From an uncultured Prevotellaceae bacterium (GTDB lineage: Bacteria > Bacteroidota > Bacteroidia > Bacteroidales > Bacteroidaceae), in NCBI GenBank assembly GCA_902779455.1, contig CACZBS010000011.1, positions 62,001-126,000 on the forward strand: a DNA stretch of 64,000 nucleotides, read 5' to 3'. Made by a program: the position numbers and the translations under genes. Shown piece after piece: positions 28,195 to 36,411 of this stretch. The notes below the pieces were generated by a model that had not been told where the DNA came from, searched no databases, and saw only the letters and a program-made list of their open reading frames with translations. Numbering within the stretch: the first letter of the stretch is position 1; each line of letters starts with the position of its first letter.

Positions 28195-28375
28195 GATTTG
28201 TAAACATTATTCACAAAGGCTTGTGCTCTTCGCGCAAGCCTTTGTTTTTCAACAACTTATAATAACCGTCAAAAAGAAGCGGCGCTTTTCGGTCAGAGAA
28301 GTGCCGCTTTTTGATGCGAAAAGGGCCGCTTCTCCGCCCGAGAAGCGCCGTTTCTCCGCCGCCGCCGCAGTATTT
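28195..28375. repeat. Family C palindromic element (copy 3) with embedded terminator
   Basis: Reverse orientation relative to copy 2. ATTTGTAAACATTATTC (28197) leads into the stem AAAGGCTTG/CAAGCCTTT, then GTTTTTCAACAACTTATAATAA and the AAGCGGCGCTTTTC tracts. The conserved end of family C is recognisable as the reverse complement. Confidence 0.78.
28213..28250 (+). terminator. Intrinsic terminator after the first OB-fold gene
   Basis: ACAAAGGCTTG at 28213-28223 pairs with CAAGCCTTTGT at 28235-28245, followed by TTTTTC. It is part of the family C element, so the repeat appears to serve as the terminator. Confidence 0.8.
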
Positions 28376-28429
28376 GTAAAGGAAAATGACAATCAGAAAG
28401 TGGCAGAACTGACCCTGCCCCACCCCTCT

Positions 28430-28798
28430 CTTCTTAGGGTGAGAGTCAACGCCCCCTCTTAGAGGGGGAATCAACGCCCCCCTGCCCCTCTAATCTAATT
28501 TTGAGGGTGAGGGTCAACGCCCCCCTGCCCCCTAATCTAATTTTTAGAGGGGGAGTCAACGCCCCCCTGCCCCCCTCTAATCTTAGAGGGGGAGTTGGAT
28601 ACCACCGTAGGAGCAGATGGGGCTGTGACACCAGCGGATGCGAGTGGCATGCACGCTATCCAACTCCCCCTCTAAGATTAGAGGGGGGCAGGGGGGCGTT
28701 GACTCCCCCTCTAAGGGGGGCGTTGACCCTCACCCTCAAAATTAGATTAGAGGATGCCAGGGGGGCGTTGCAATCTCGGGCATTAATCACCATATTGG
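28430..28798. repeat. Family B long palindromic element (copy 2)
   Basis: Several CAACGCCCCCCTGCCCC and CCTCTAATCTTAGAGG modules face their complements around an apex near 28620. The right end is GGGCATTAATCACCATATTG, identical in layout to copy 1. The gap 28183-28928 consists of this, a family C copy and a promoter; no gene. Confidence 0.8.
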
Positions 28799-28853
28799 TT
28801 ATCTTAAAGCCCATCATTTTTCTTTCCGAAAACGAAAAAGGAGCGCCAAATCT

Positions 28854-28883
28854 TTGCAGAACGAAAATAAATGCGTAATTTTG
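28854..28883 (+). promoter_or_regulatory. Promoter of the second OB-fold protein gene
   Basis: TTG at 28854-28856, 19 bases, TAATTTTG at 28876-28883, 45 bases before the ATG at 28929. Confidence 0.78.
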
Positions 28884-28928
28884 CACCCAAATACCCTACT
28901 AAATTAATGTTTTAAAACAATTTTACTT

Positions 28929-30680
28929 ATGAGAAAAACTTTACGCTTTATGCTGTTCGGCATGCTCATGCTGCTCAGCACTGGTTTGTCGGCACAGACC
29001 GTGTTCGACTTCGACGCCAACGGACAGACGCTCTTCGGACTGCCCGGTGAGTCGGCTAATGAATCGCAGGACGGCGACATCCTCGAGCCCAAGACGGCCA
29101 CCGTCGGCAACTTCAGCATCACCGTCTCGGCCGCTGCCGAGGGACAGAAGACCCAGAACCGCATCTGGAACAAGTCGCCCAAGCTGCGCCTCTACAGCGG
29201 CACGCTGACCATCGCCTCGGCCGCTGAGGACATCAAGACGGTCGTCTTCACACTCGCCTCACAGGCCTCCAGCGCCAAGTGGGGTCAGGGCAACACGGCC
29301 TCCGTCGGCACGCTCGACGCTGGCGCCACGAGCGTCACGTGGACGGGCAACACCCGCGAGCTCGTCATCAGCATCGCGGCCAACACGCAGATCAGCAAGA
29401 TCACCATCAACGGCGAGGGCGGTGAGACGCCCGTCGACCCGCAGCCCGGCGACCTGACCGGCGACGGTACCCTGGCCAACCCCTACACGCCGGCCGACGC
29501 CTACAGCGTGGCCAGCCAGATGGAGAAGGACGTCACGTCCACGCAGGACTACTACATCAAGGGTAAGATCTCGAGCGTCAAGTTCTTCTTCTCGGCACAG
29601 TATGGCACCGCCACGTTCAACCTGTCGGCCGACGGCACCACCGACGGCACGCAGTTCACCTGCTACAGCGTCTACTATCTCGAGAACAAGTCCTGGATCG
29701 ACGGCTATACGCAGATTGCCCTCGGCGACGAGGTCATCGTCTGCGGCAAGCTGGTCAACTATCAGGGCAACACGCCTGAGACGTCCAGCAAGAACGCCTA
29801 CATCTACTCGCTCAACGGCAAGACCAAGGCCGAGGAGGGCACTGAGCCCCAGCCCCAGCCGCAGGGCGACCTCAGCACCTGCGCACAGGTGCTCGCCGGC
29901 GAGGACGGCACCACCTACCGCGTGCGCGGCCTCGTCACCGAGATCCGCAACACCGTCTACGGCAACTTCATGCTCCGCGACGCCACGGGCGAGATCCTCA
30001 TCTACGGCACGCGCGACAAGGAGGGCAACAACGGCCAGAACAACTCCATCGCCGCATGGGGCATCGAGGTGGGCGACAGCGTCACCGTCGAGGGTCCGCG
30101 CAAGACCTATAACACGACTGTCGAGCTCGTCGACGTCACCGTCCTCAACGTCACCAAGGGCGGCACCACACCCCAGCCCGTCGAGATTGAGACCATCAGC
30201 GTCGAGCAGGCCCTCGACATGATCAACGAGGAGCTCCAGGACGGCCAGACGACCACCGTCAGCTACTATGTCCCCGGCTTCGTCGTCGGCGCCCCCGAGT
30301 TCCAGCGCAAGGACGACGGCTCGCTCTACGGCAATGCCAACTTCCAGCTGGCTGACGAGAAGGACGGCGAGCCGACGATCACCGTCTTCCGTGCCAAGTA
30401 TTTCGACAACGTGCCCTTCACCGAGGAGACCGTCTCGGCCCTGAACGAGGGCGACGAGGTCGTCGTCTGCGGCAAGCTGCAGCGCTTCGTGAAGAACGAC
30501 GTGATGACGCCCGAGATCTCCAGCTGCTATCTCTACTCCATCAACGGCCAGAGCAGCTCCATCGCCGCCGTCGAGATGCAGTCCGGCCAGACCGCCATCT
30601 TCAACCTCCAGGGCCAGCGCGTCGTCAGCATGAAGCGCGGCCTCTACATCATTGGTGGTAAGAAGTATCTGGTGAAGTAA
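28929..30680 (+). CDS. Secreted protein with several OB-fold domains and short C-terminal tail
   Basis: 583 aa. The signal peptide MRKTLRFMLFGMLMLLSTGLSA closely matches that of the 26998 protein. A beta-sandwich region covers about 25-165. OB-fold-like modules follow at about 180-300 (DYYIKGKISSVKF...VIVCGKLVNYQG), 315-410 (YRVRGLVTEIRNTVYGNFMLRDATGEILIYG) and 420-535 (YVPGFVVGAPEF...VVVCGKLQRF). The ending FNLQGQRVVSMKRGLYIIG-GKKYLVK is the shared tail. The middle OB module is nearly the same as that of its neighbour, pointing to duplication. Ligand unknown. Confidence 0.8.
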   Translation: MRKTLRFMLFGMLMLLSTGLSAQTVFDFDANGQTLFGLPGESANESQDGDILEPKTATVGNFSITVSAAAEGQKTQNRIWNKSPKLRLYSGTLTIASAAEDIKTVVFTLASQASSAKWGQGNTASVGTLDAGATSVTWTGNTRELVISIAANTQISKITINGEGGETPVDPQPGDLTGDGTLANPYTPADAYSVASQMEKDVTSTQDYYIKGKISSVKFFFSAQYGTATFNLSADGTTDGTQFTCYSVYYLENKSWIDGYTQIALGDEVIVCGKLVNYQGNTPETSSKNAYIYSLNGKTKAEEGTEPQPQPQGDLSTCAQVLAGEDGTTYRVRGLVTEIRNTVYGNFMLRDATGEILIYGTRDKEGNNGQNNSIAAWGIEVGDSVTVEGPRKTYNTTVELVDVTVLNVTKGGTTPQPVEIETISVEQALDMINEELQDGQTTTVSYYVPGFVVGAPEFQRKDDGSLYGNANFQLADEKDGEPTITVFRAKYFDNVPFTEETVSALNEGDEVVVCGKLQRFVKNDVMTPEISSCYLYSINGQSSSIAAVEMQSGQTAIFNLQGQRVVSMKRGLYIIGGKKYLVK

Positions 30681-30694
30681 GTAATATGCAAAAA

Positions 30695-30803
30695 ATAAAT
30701 TGGTACAAATTGGCAGCCCCTGTAGGAGGCGACGTGTCCCCACGTCGCACTTGTCGCAGGTGTCACGTGAGGACACGTGACCTCCTAAATCGTACCAAGT
30801 TAT
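30695..30803. repeat. Family F element: family A terminal repeats around a different palindrome
   Basis: ATAAATTGGTAC (30695-30706) and GTACCAAGTTAT (30792-30803) match the ends of the 5109 element. The interior is AGGAGGCGACGTG...CACGTGACCTCCT with internal palindromes, unrelated to the CCCCACCCC arms. Confidence 0.8.
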
Positions 30804-30835
30804 TATTTTATGGTCACTAAAGCCTGACTGACCGG

Positions 30836-30962
30836 GTCGTTAAGTTAGAGACCCCGCCCCCGACTCCGCCCCTTGAGGGGTGGGGAGTGGCTGCCGCACA
30901 ATCCGACGGGAATGACGGCGCAGCTGCTCCCCACCCCTCCAAGGGGCGGGGTCTCTAATTAA
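30836..30962. repeat. Family A palindromic element (copy 5)
   Basis: TTAAGTTAGAGACCCCGCCCC faces GGGGCGGGGTCTCTAATTAA around the conserved GCTGCCGCACAATCCGACGGG..GACGGCGCAGCTGC centre (written in two parts). It lies directly upstream of the mutS promoter. Confidence 0.85.
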
Positions 30963-31032
30963 TACACAGGAAAAAGCCCTCACAAAATGGTTAATGTTCC
31001 AAAAAAGACACCTGCGTTTCGTGACTTTTTTG

Positions 31033-31040
31033 TAACTTTG
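31033..31040 (+). promoter_or_regulatory. -7 element of mutS promoter
   Basis: TAACTTTG, 22 bases before the ATG; no clear TTG at the -33 position. Confidence 0.6.
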
Positions 31041-31062
31041 CAGACTAAAACCTATTCGGACT

Positions 31063-33891
31063 ATGGCAAAGAAAGACGGCGAACTGACGCCGATGATGAA
31101 GCAGTTCTTCGACCTCAAGGCGAAGCATCCCGACGCGCTGATGCTCTTCCGCTGCGGCGACTTCTATGAGACCTACTGCGACGACGCCGTCGAGGCCTCC
31201 CGCATCCTGGGCATCACCCTGACCAAGCGCAACAACGGCGCCGGGGCGAAGGGCGACGAGATGGCCGGATTCCCACACCACGCTCTCGACACCTACCTGC
31301 CCAAGCTCATCCGGGCCGGCAAGCGCGTGGCCATCTGCGACCAGCTGGAGGACCCGAAGCTGACGAAGAAGCTCGTCAAGCGCGGCATCACCGAGCTGGT
31401 GACGCCTGGCGTGGCCCTGTCGGACAATGTGCTGAACTATAAGGAGAACAACTTCCTCTGTGCCGTCCACTTCGGCCGCGGGGCCTGCGGCATCTCGCTG
31501 CTCGACATCTCAACCGGCGAATATCTCGTCGGCGAGGGCACCTACGACTACGTCGACAAGCTCATGGGCAACTTCCAGCCCAAGGAGGTGCTCTACGACC
31601 GCGAGCGCCGCCAGGACTTCGAGCGCTACTTCGGCACGCGCTGGACGACGTTCCAGATGGACGACTGGGTCTTCACTGAGCAGACGGCCCAGCAGAAGCT
31701 GCTGCGACACTTCCAGGTGAAGTCGATGAAGGGCTTCGGCGTCGACCATCTCCGCAGCGGCCTCGTCGCCGCGGGCGCCATCCTGCAGTATCTGGAGCTG
31801 ACGCAGCACACGCAGATCTCTCATATCACCCATATCTCGCGCATCGAGGAGGAGAAATACGTCCGGCTCGACAAGTTCACCATCCGCTCGCTTGAGCTCA
31901 TCCAGCCCATGCAGGACGACGGCCGCTCGCTGCTCGACGTCGTCGACCGCACCGTCTCGCCCATGGGCGGACGCCTGCTGCGCCGCTGGCTCGTCTTTCC
32001 CCTGAAGGAGCGGGCGGCCATCGAGGCGCGCCTCGACGTCGTCGACTTCTTCTTCCGCGAGCCTGAGTTCCGCCAGGTCATCGACGCCCAGCTACGCCGC
32101 GTCGGCGACCTCGAGCGCATCATCTCGAAGGTGGCCGTAGGCCGCGTCACGCCCCGCGAGGTGGTGCAGCTGCGCGTGGCCCTCGAGGCCGTCGCCGTCA
32201 TCAGGCACGCCTGCGCCCTCTGTTGCGGCAATGCCGCAACAAACCAGACGGGAAGCCCCGCGCCCGAAAGCCCCGCCCCCTCCGGAAGCCCCACGCCCGC
32301 CTCCTCCGGAAGCCCCGCCGCGCCCTCCGGAAGCCCCGCCGCCTCCTCCGGAAGCCCCGCCGCCTCTTCCTGTCCGGTGAGCTGCGGCAGTGCCGCAGCT
32401 AACGCCTCGGGGCAAGCCCCCGCCGCGCCCGGCAACGCCGTCATCGCCCAGATTGCTGACCGCCTCGACCTCTGCCCCGACATCCGCGACTGCATCGCCC
32501 GCGAGGTGCAGAACGACCCGCCGCAGCTCGTCCAGAAAGGCGGCGTCATCGCCAGCGGCGTCAACGACGAGCTCGACGAGCTGCGCCGCATCGCCTACTC
32601 GGGCAAGGACTACCTCCTGCAGATCCAGGAGCGCGAGGCCCAGCTGACGGGCATCCAGTCGCTCAAGATCGGCTATAACAACGTCTTCGGATACTACCTC
32701 GAGGTGCGCAATACGTATAAGGACAAGGTGCCGCCCGAATGGGTGCGCAAGCAGACCCTGGCCCAGGCCGAGCGCTACATCACCCAGGAGCTGAAGGACT
32801 ACGAGGAGAAGATCCTGGGCGCTGAGGAAAAGATCCTCGCCCTCGAGGCCCGGCTCTTCGCCGAGCTCGTCCAGGCCATCCAGGCCTTCATACCCCAGAT
32901 TCAGACCGACGCCATGCTCCTGGCGCGCCTCGACTGCCTGTTGAGCTTTGCCAAGACGGCCGAGGAGCACCGCTATATCCGCCCAGTCGTCGACGACTCC
33001 GACGTCATCGACATCCGCCAGGGCCGCCACCCCGTCATCGAGACCGAGCTGCCCGTCGACGAGCCCTACGTGCCCAACGACGTCATGCTCGACCAGGACC
33101 GCCAGCAGATCATCATCATCACCGGACCGAATATGGCCGGAAAATCGGCGCTGCTGCGCCAAACGGCCTTGATAGTACTCTTGGCCCAGGTAGGCTCGTT
33201 CGTGCCCGCAGAGAGCGCGAGAATCGGTCTGGTGGACAAAATATTCACCCGCGTCGGGGCCTCCGACAATATCTCGCTGGGCGAGTCGACCTTCATGGTC
33301 GAGATGACCGAGGCCTCGAATATCCTGAACAACGTCACCCCGCGCTCGCTCGTGCTCTTCGACGAGCTGGGCCGCGGCACGTCGACCTACGACGGCATCT
33401 CCATCGCATGGGCCATCGTCGAATATCTCCACGAGCAGCCCAAGGCCCGCGCCCGCACCCTCTTCGCCACCCACTATCATGAGCTGAACGAGATGGAGAA
33501 GAATTTTTCGCGAATTAAGAACTACAACGTCTCCGTCCGCGAGGTGGACGGCCGCGTCATCTTCCTCCGCAAGCTGGAGCGCGGCGGAAGCGAGCACTCC
33601 TTCGGCATCCACGTGGCCGAGATTGCGGGCATGCCCCGCTCCATCGTCAAGCGCGCCAACACCGTGCTCCGCCAGCTCGAGTCGGAGAACGCCCAGGTGG
33701 GCAAGGCCGGGCGCCCCCTGGCCGAGATTGCCGACTCGCGCGAGGGCATGCAGCTGAGCTTCTTCCAGCTCGACGACCCCGTCCTCATCCAGGTGCGCGA
33801 CGAGATCCTCACGCTCGACATCAACAACCTCACGCCCATGGAGGCCATCAACAAGCTCTGGGAAATCAAGAAGATCGTCGGGGGGAAATAA
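31063..33891 (+). CDS. mutS: DNA mismatch repair protein MutS with a palindrome-derived insertion
   Basis: 942 aa against about 860-880 usual for the group. It recognises mismatches as a dimer and signals to MutL by ATP. The mismatch-binding DFYE is at 33-36 (F34, E36), Walker A GPNMAGKS at 688-695, Walker B FDE with D767/E768, and [10 protein letters not shown] follows. Residues about 386-456 are a Gly/Ser/Pro/Ala linker (repeated SGSPAA) inserted between VRHAC-type core helix and [10 protein letters not shown]. The DNA bears a family D hairpin at each end. The site is in the lever/core region, so it must loop out. The other domains look intact. Confidence 0.97.
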   Translation: MAKKDGELTPMMKQFFDLKAKHPDALMLFRCGDFYETYCDDAVEASRILGITLTKRNNGAGAKGDEMAGFPHHALDTYLPKLIRAGKRVAICDQLEDPKLTKKLVKRGITELVTPGVALSDNVLNYKENNFLCAVHFGRGACGISLLDISTGEYLVGEGTYDYVDKLMGNFQPKEVLYDRERRQDFERYFGTRWTTFQMDDWVFTEQTAQQKLLRHFQVKSMKGFGVDHLRSGLVAAGAILQYLELTQHTQISHITHISRIEEEKYVRLDKFTIRSLELIQPMQDDGRSLLDVVDRTVSPMGGRLLRRWLVFPLKERAAIEARLDVVDFFFREPEFRQVIDAQLRRVGDLERIISKVAVGRVTPREVVQLRVALEAVAVIRHACALCCGNAATNQTGSPAPESPAPSGSPTPASSGSPAAPSGSPAASSGSPAASSCPVSCGSAAANASGQAPAAPGNAVIAQIADRLDLCPDIRDCIAREVQNDPPQLVQKGGVIASGVNDELDELRRIAYSGKDYLLQIQEREAQLTGIQSLKIGYNNVFGYYLEVRNTYKDKVPPEWVRKQTLAQAERYITQELKDYEEKILGAEEKILALEARLFAELVQAIQAFIPQIQTDAMLLARLDCLLSFAKTAEEHRYIRPVVDDSDVIDIRQGRHPVIETELPVDEPYVPNDVMLDQDRQQIIIITGPNMAGKSALLRQTALIVLLAQVGSFVPAESARIGLVDKIFTRVGASDNISLGESTFMVEMTEASNILNNVTPRSLVLFDELGRGTSTYDGISIAWAIVEYLHEQPKARARTLFATHYHELNEMEKNFSRIKNYNVSVREVDGRVIFLRKLERGGSEHSFGIHVAEIAGMPRSIVKRANTVLRQLESENAQVGKAGRPLAEIADSREGMQLSFFQLDDPVLIQVRDEILTLDINNLTPMEAINKLWEIKKIVGGK
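32222..32400. repeat. Family D inverted hairpin pair inside mutS
   Basis: Hairpin GTTGCGGCAATGCCGCAAC at 32222-32240 with tail AAACCAGACGGG. An inverted partner with lead CCTGTCCGGTG and hairpin AGCTGCGGCA-G-TGCCGCAGCT lies at 32380-32400. Between them are four tandem TCCGGAAGCCCC units of 18-24 bp, all multiples of three. Confidence 0.9.
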
Positions 33892-33897
33892 CCGTTT

Positions 33898-34950
33898 TCA
33901 GAAGAAGGTGCTGAAGCCCATGGTCAGCACCCCCTCATGACCATAGCCAAGCTCGCAATAGAACCGCAGCCGGTCTTTGCCCATCTCGATGCCTACAGGC
34001 GACAGCTGGTAGGCCCAATGCCATGTGCGCTCGTCGAAGGACTGGGCGGCGCGGAAGCCGTCGGCGGGGTCGAACCAGTTGTGCTGGCTCATGGCGCCGA
34101 CGCCGCACTTCGCATAGAAGCGTATGGCCGGCTGGAAGGCCCAGTGCAGCTTGACGGCCGGAATGAAGAACCATGACGTGGAATAGATGTCGCCGGCATA
34201 GGCTGTCGACTCTTGCTGCTGACCGTGGACAACCTCGCGGCTGGCCAGCGATTCATAGCACTGCCCGCCCGTGCCGGCGATCAGTCCGACGGCCCAGCGG
34301 CGGTCCAAGTGATAATAATAAGCGAGGCTGGCCGATGCGTTCACGACGTCCCCCATGCCGCAGTAGAAGGCATCGGGATCCTCCGTCAGATGCAGTTCGC
34401 GACAGGTGCGCCGATAGAGCTCGTCGTGCGACGACTTGTTCATCCGATTGCCAATCGCGGCGCACAGGCGCAGCTCATGGCGATACAGCCTCCCCTCGCG
34501 CGGTCGCCAAGGCGACGGCAGGCGGCAGTCCTGCACGGGCAGCGCCGGGCAGGAGTCAGCCGGAGCAGAGGCAACGTAGTAGGTCGTCTTGGCCGGGTTA
34601 TAGATCTTGCCCGTGGCAAAGTCGACGGGCAGCCCGACCCCCCAGAGATACAGGTCAGCGAGAAGGCCGAAGGCATCGATCCGGCGGCCGGGGATGAGCT
34701 CCTGATAGACGTTTTCTTCCGAAACGAACCGGATGGGCCGGTTGAGGTGTTTCTTCCTGACGCGGATCTCCATGAGCTGTTCTGACGCCTGCAGGGTGTC
34801 GTCCGCCGTCAGGATGGTCAGCGGCTCCGTCGTGTCGCGGTTGACGAGGATGGACGCGTCTGATTTGCTGAATAAGGTCATGCACGACGCCAGCGACCCC
34901 GCCGTAGCGATCGCCATCAGAATCACGTAGATGTGTTTGCCGACTTTCAT
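33898..34950 (-). CDS. Putative lipoprotein, function unknown
   Basis: 350 aa. An N-terminal signal ending in the lipobox-like GSLASC (C23). The first third carries TTEPLTILTADDTLQASEQLMEIRVRKKH. The C-terminal half alternates short beta-strands and aromatic residues (SLAYYYHLDRRWAVGLIAGTGG, WAFQPAIRFYAKCGVGAM) and ends with Phe, which suggests an outer-membrane beta-barrel. No family was recognised. It lies tail-to-tail with mutS, 6 bases apart. Confidence 0.6.
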   Translation of the reverse strand: MKVGKHIYVILMAIATAGSLASCMTLFSKSDASILVNRDTTEPLTILTADDTLQASEQLMEIRVRKKHLNRPIRFVSEENVYQELIPGRRIDAFGLLADLYLWGVGLPVDFATGKIYNPAKTTYYVASAPADSCPALPVQDCRLPSPWRPREGRLYRHELRLCAAIGNRMNKSSHDELYRRTCRELHLTEDPDAFYCGMGDVVNASASLAYYYHLDRRWAVGLIAGTGGQCYESLASREVVHGQQQESTAYAGDIYSTSWFFIPAVKLHWAFQPAIRFYAKCGVGAMSQHNWFDPADGFRAAQSFDERTWHWAYQLSPVGIEMGKDRLRFYCELGYGHEGVLTMGFSTFF

Positions 34951-35035
34951 GCGAATGACTTTTTTCCTTTATAACTCCAGCGGATTGCAAATCTTGCACG
35001 CAAGCGAATAATTTGGAACTATAAGGTAAAATTTG

Positions 35036-35278
35036 TTATGATAAGAAAAGTTAGAGACCCCACCCCCAACCCCTCCCCTTGGAAGGGAGGGGAGAAAGCC
35101 TCCCCCGACCCCTCCGAAGGAGGGGGGAAACCCCACCCGACCTCCCCGAAGGGGAGGGGAAACCCCACCCGACCTCCCCGAAGGGGAGGAGGGGCTGGCG
35201 CACTGCCCGACGGGAATGACGGCGCAGCTACTCCCCTCCCTTCAAGGGGAGGGGTTGGGGGTGGGGTCTCTAACTATC
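35036..35278. repeat. Family A palindromic element (copy 6, expanded)
   Basis: GTTAGAGACCCCACCCCCAAC at about 35048 (20 bases given) faces the complementary arm ending GGTCTCTAAC at about 35274. Three extra CCGACCTCCCCGAAGG units are inserted on the left. No gene in the surrounding 34951-35381. The stretch 35281-35370 holds direct CAGGAAAAA repeats and a short CCGAAGCGG..CGTTTCGGATTTTTT hairpin. Confidence 0.85.
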
Positions 35279-35346
35279 CATCAGGAAAAAACTCAGGAAA
35301 TATATCTCAGGAAAAAATCTCAGGGAAAGTGATAGCGGAAAAAAAT

Positions 35347-35377
35347 CCGAAGCGGCTACGCGTTTCGGATTTTTTCT
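35347..35377 (-). terminator. Possible terminator hairpin near the 3' end of the EamA gene
   Basis: AATCCGAAGCG and CGTTTCGGATT pair around CTACG and are flanked by A and T runs on both sides, so it could work in either direction. Confidence 0.65.
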
Positions 35378-35381
35378 GTCT

Positions 35382-36317
35382 TTATTTCCGGCGGATCCGG
35401 GGGAACATCTTGCGGACGCGGAGGATGCGGTGGGCCAGGTTGGGACCGCCGATGATGAGCGTCACGGCCGTGATGACCATCAGCATACCGATGGCCAGGC
35501 GGGGCGTGAGGGCCTCATCGAAGAGCAGCACGGCGATGACGACGGCCGTGACGGGCTCCAGGGCGCCGAGGATGGCCACGGGCGTGGAGCCGATGCGCTG
35601 GATGGCGGCGCTGGTGCAGAGCAGCGACAGGGCCGTCGGGAAGAGGGCCATGGAGAAGGCCGCGAGCCACAGCACGGGCCGCTCGGAGAGCACGGTGAAC
35701 GTGTGGACATCGAAGCGGAAGGCGAAGAGGAAGATGCCGAAGAAGATGACGTAGAGCGTCAGCTTCAGCGTCGGGATCTCGCGGATGCCGGGGCGGTTGA
35801 CCCACACCAGATAGACGGCATAGCTGAGGGCCGAGAGGAAGACGAGCAGCAGGCCCGTGAGGTTGAGCGTCGCCCCGCCGTCGCCGCGATAGAGGAGGGC
35901 GATGCCGGCGGTGGCCAGCAGGATGCAGAGGACGGTGAGCAGCGATGTCCGCTCGCGGTAGCACAGGGCCATGATGACGGTCACGAGTATGGGATAGATG
36001 AACAGCAGCGTCGAGGCGATGGCCGCGCCGATGTAGGCATAGCTCAGGTAGAGCGTTAGCGACGAGGCCGCCATGAGCAGTCCCAGGGCGATGAGCGGCC
36101 CGACCTGGCCCCGGCGGAGCCCGAATCCCCTACCCCGCGCCACCATCATCACCGCCAGGATGGGTATGGCGAAGGCATAGCGCATGAACAACACGCTGAA
36201 GGCGTCGACGCCCGCCCCGAGCAGCGGCAGGGCGAAGAGCGGGTTGGTGCCGTAGGTGGCGCCGGCGAGGGCTCCGAGCAGGTAGCCCCCTATCGATGTG
36301 TTTGATTTCTCAGCCAT
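35382..36317 (-). CDS. EamA-family (DMT) transporter
   Basis: 311 aa from the ATG at 36317, placed 26 bases after a -7 box. Ten hydrophobic helices in two homologous EamA halves: GALAGATYGTNPLFALPLL at the start of the first, and ALSYAVYLVWVNRP opening the second. STPVAILGALEPVTAVVIAVLLFDE is the usual final-helix signature. Drug/metabolite transporters of this type export small metabolites or amino acids; substrate unknown. The C-terminus is basic. Confidence 0.9.
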   Translation of the reverse strand: MAEKSNTSIGGYLLGALAGATYGTNPLFALPLLGAGVDAFSVLFMRYAFAIPILAVMMVARGRGFGLRRGQVGPLIALGLLMAASSLTLYLSYAYIGAAIASTLLFIYPILVTVIMALCYRERTSLLTVLCILLATAGIALLYRGDGGATLNLTGLLLVFLSALSYAVYLVWVNRPGIREIPTLKLTLYVIFFGIFLFAFRFDVHTFTVLSERPVLWLAAFSMALFPTALSLLCTSAAIQRIGSTPVAILGALEPVTAVVIAVLLFDEALTPRLAIGMLMVITAVTLIIGGPNLAHRILRVRKMFPRIRRK

Positions 36318-36342
36318 GTGCGGATGATTGATTAAAGGGCTG

Positions 36343-36373
36343 CAAAGGTACACAAAAAAGCCGAAAGCACCAA
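36343..36373 (-). promoter_or_regulatory. EamA gene promoter inside a terminator loop
   Basis: Minus strand: TTG at 36373-36371, 20 bases, TACCTTTG at 36350-36343. The -33 TTG lies in the loop of the hairpin at 36358-36383. Confidence 0.6.
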
Positions 36374-36384
36374 GCTTTCGGCTC
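36356..36384 (-). terminator. Terminator of the BspA-like gene
   Basis: GCCGAAAGC and GCTTTCGGC pair around ACCAA. On the minus strand it is followed by TTTTTTG, 28 bases after the stop at 36412. Confidence 0.85.
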
Positions 36385-36411
36385 ATGATTATCTTCGGGG
36401 GCCGGCGATGG

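Noticed and set aside
30755-30785. CACGTG words as a third parS site
   Set aside because: They lie in the family F palindrome (GTGTCACGTGAGG, GACACGTGACC) and match the 16-bp consensus poorly.
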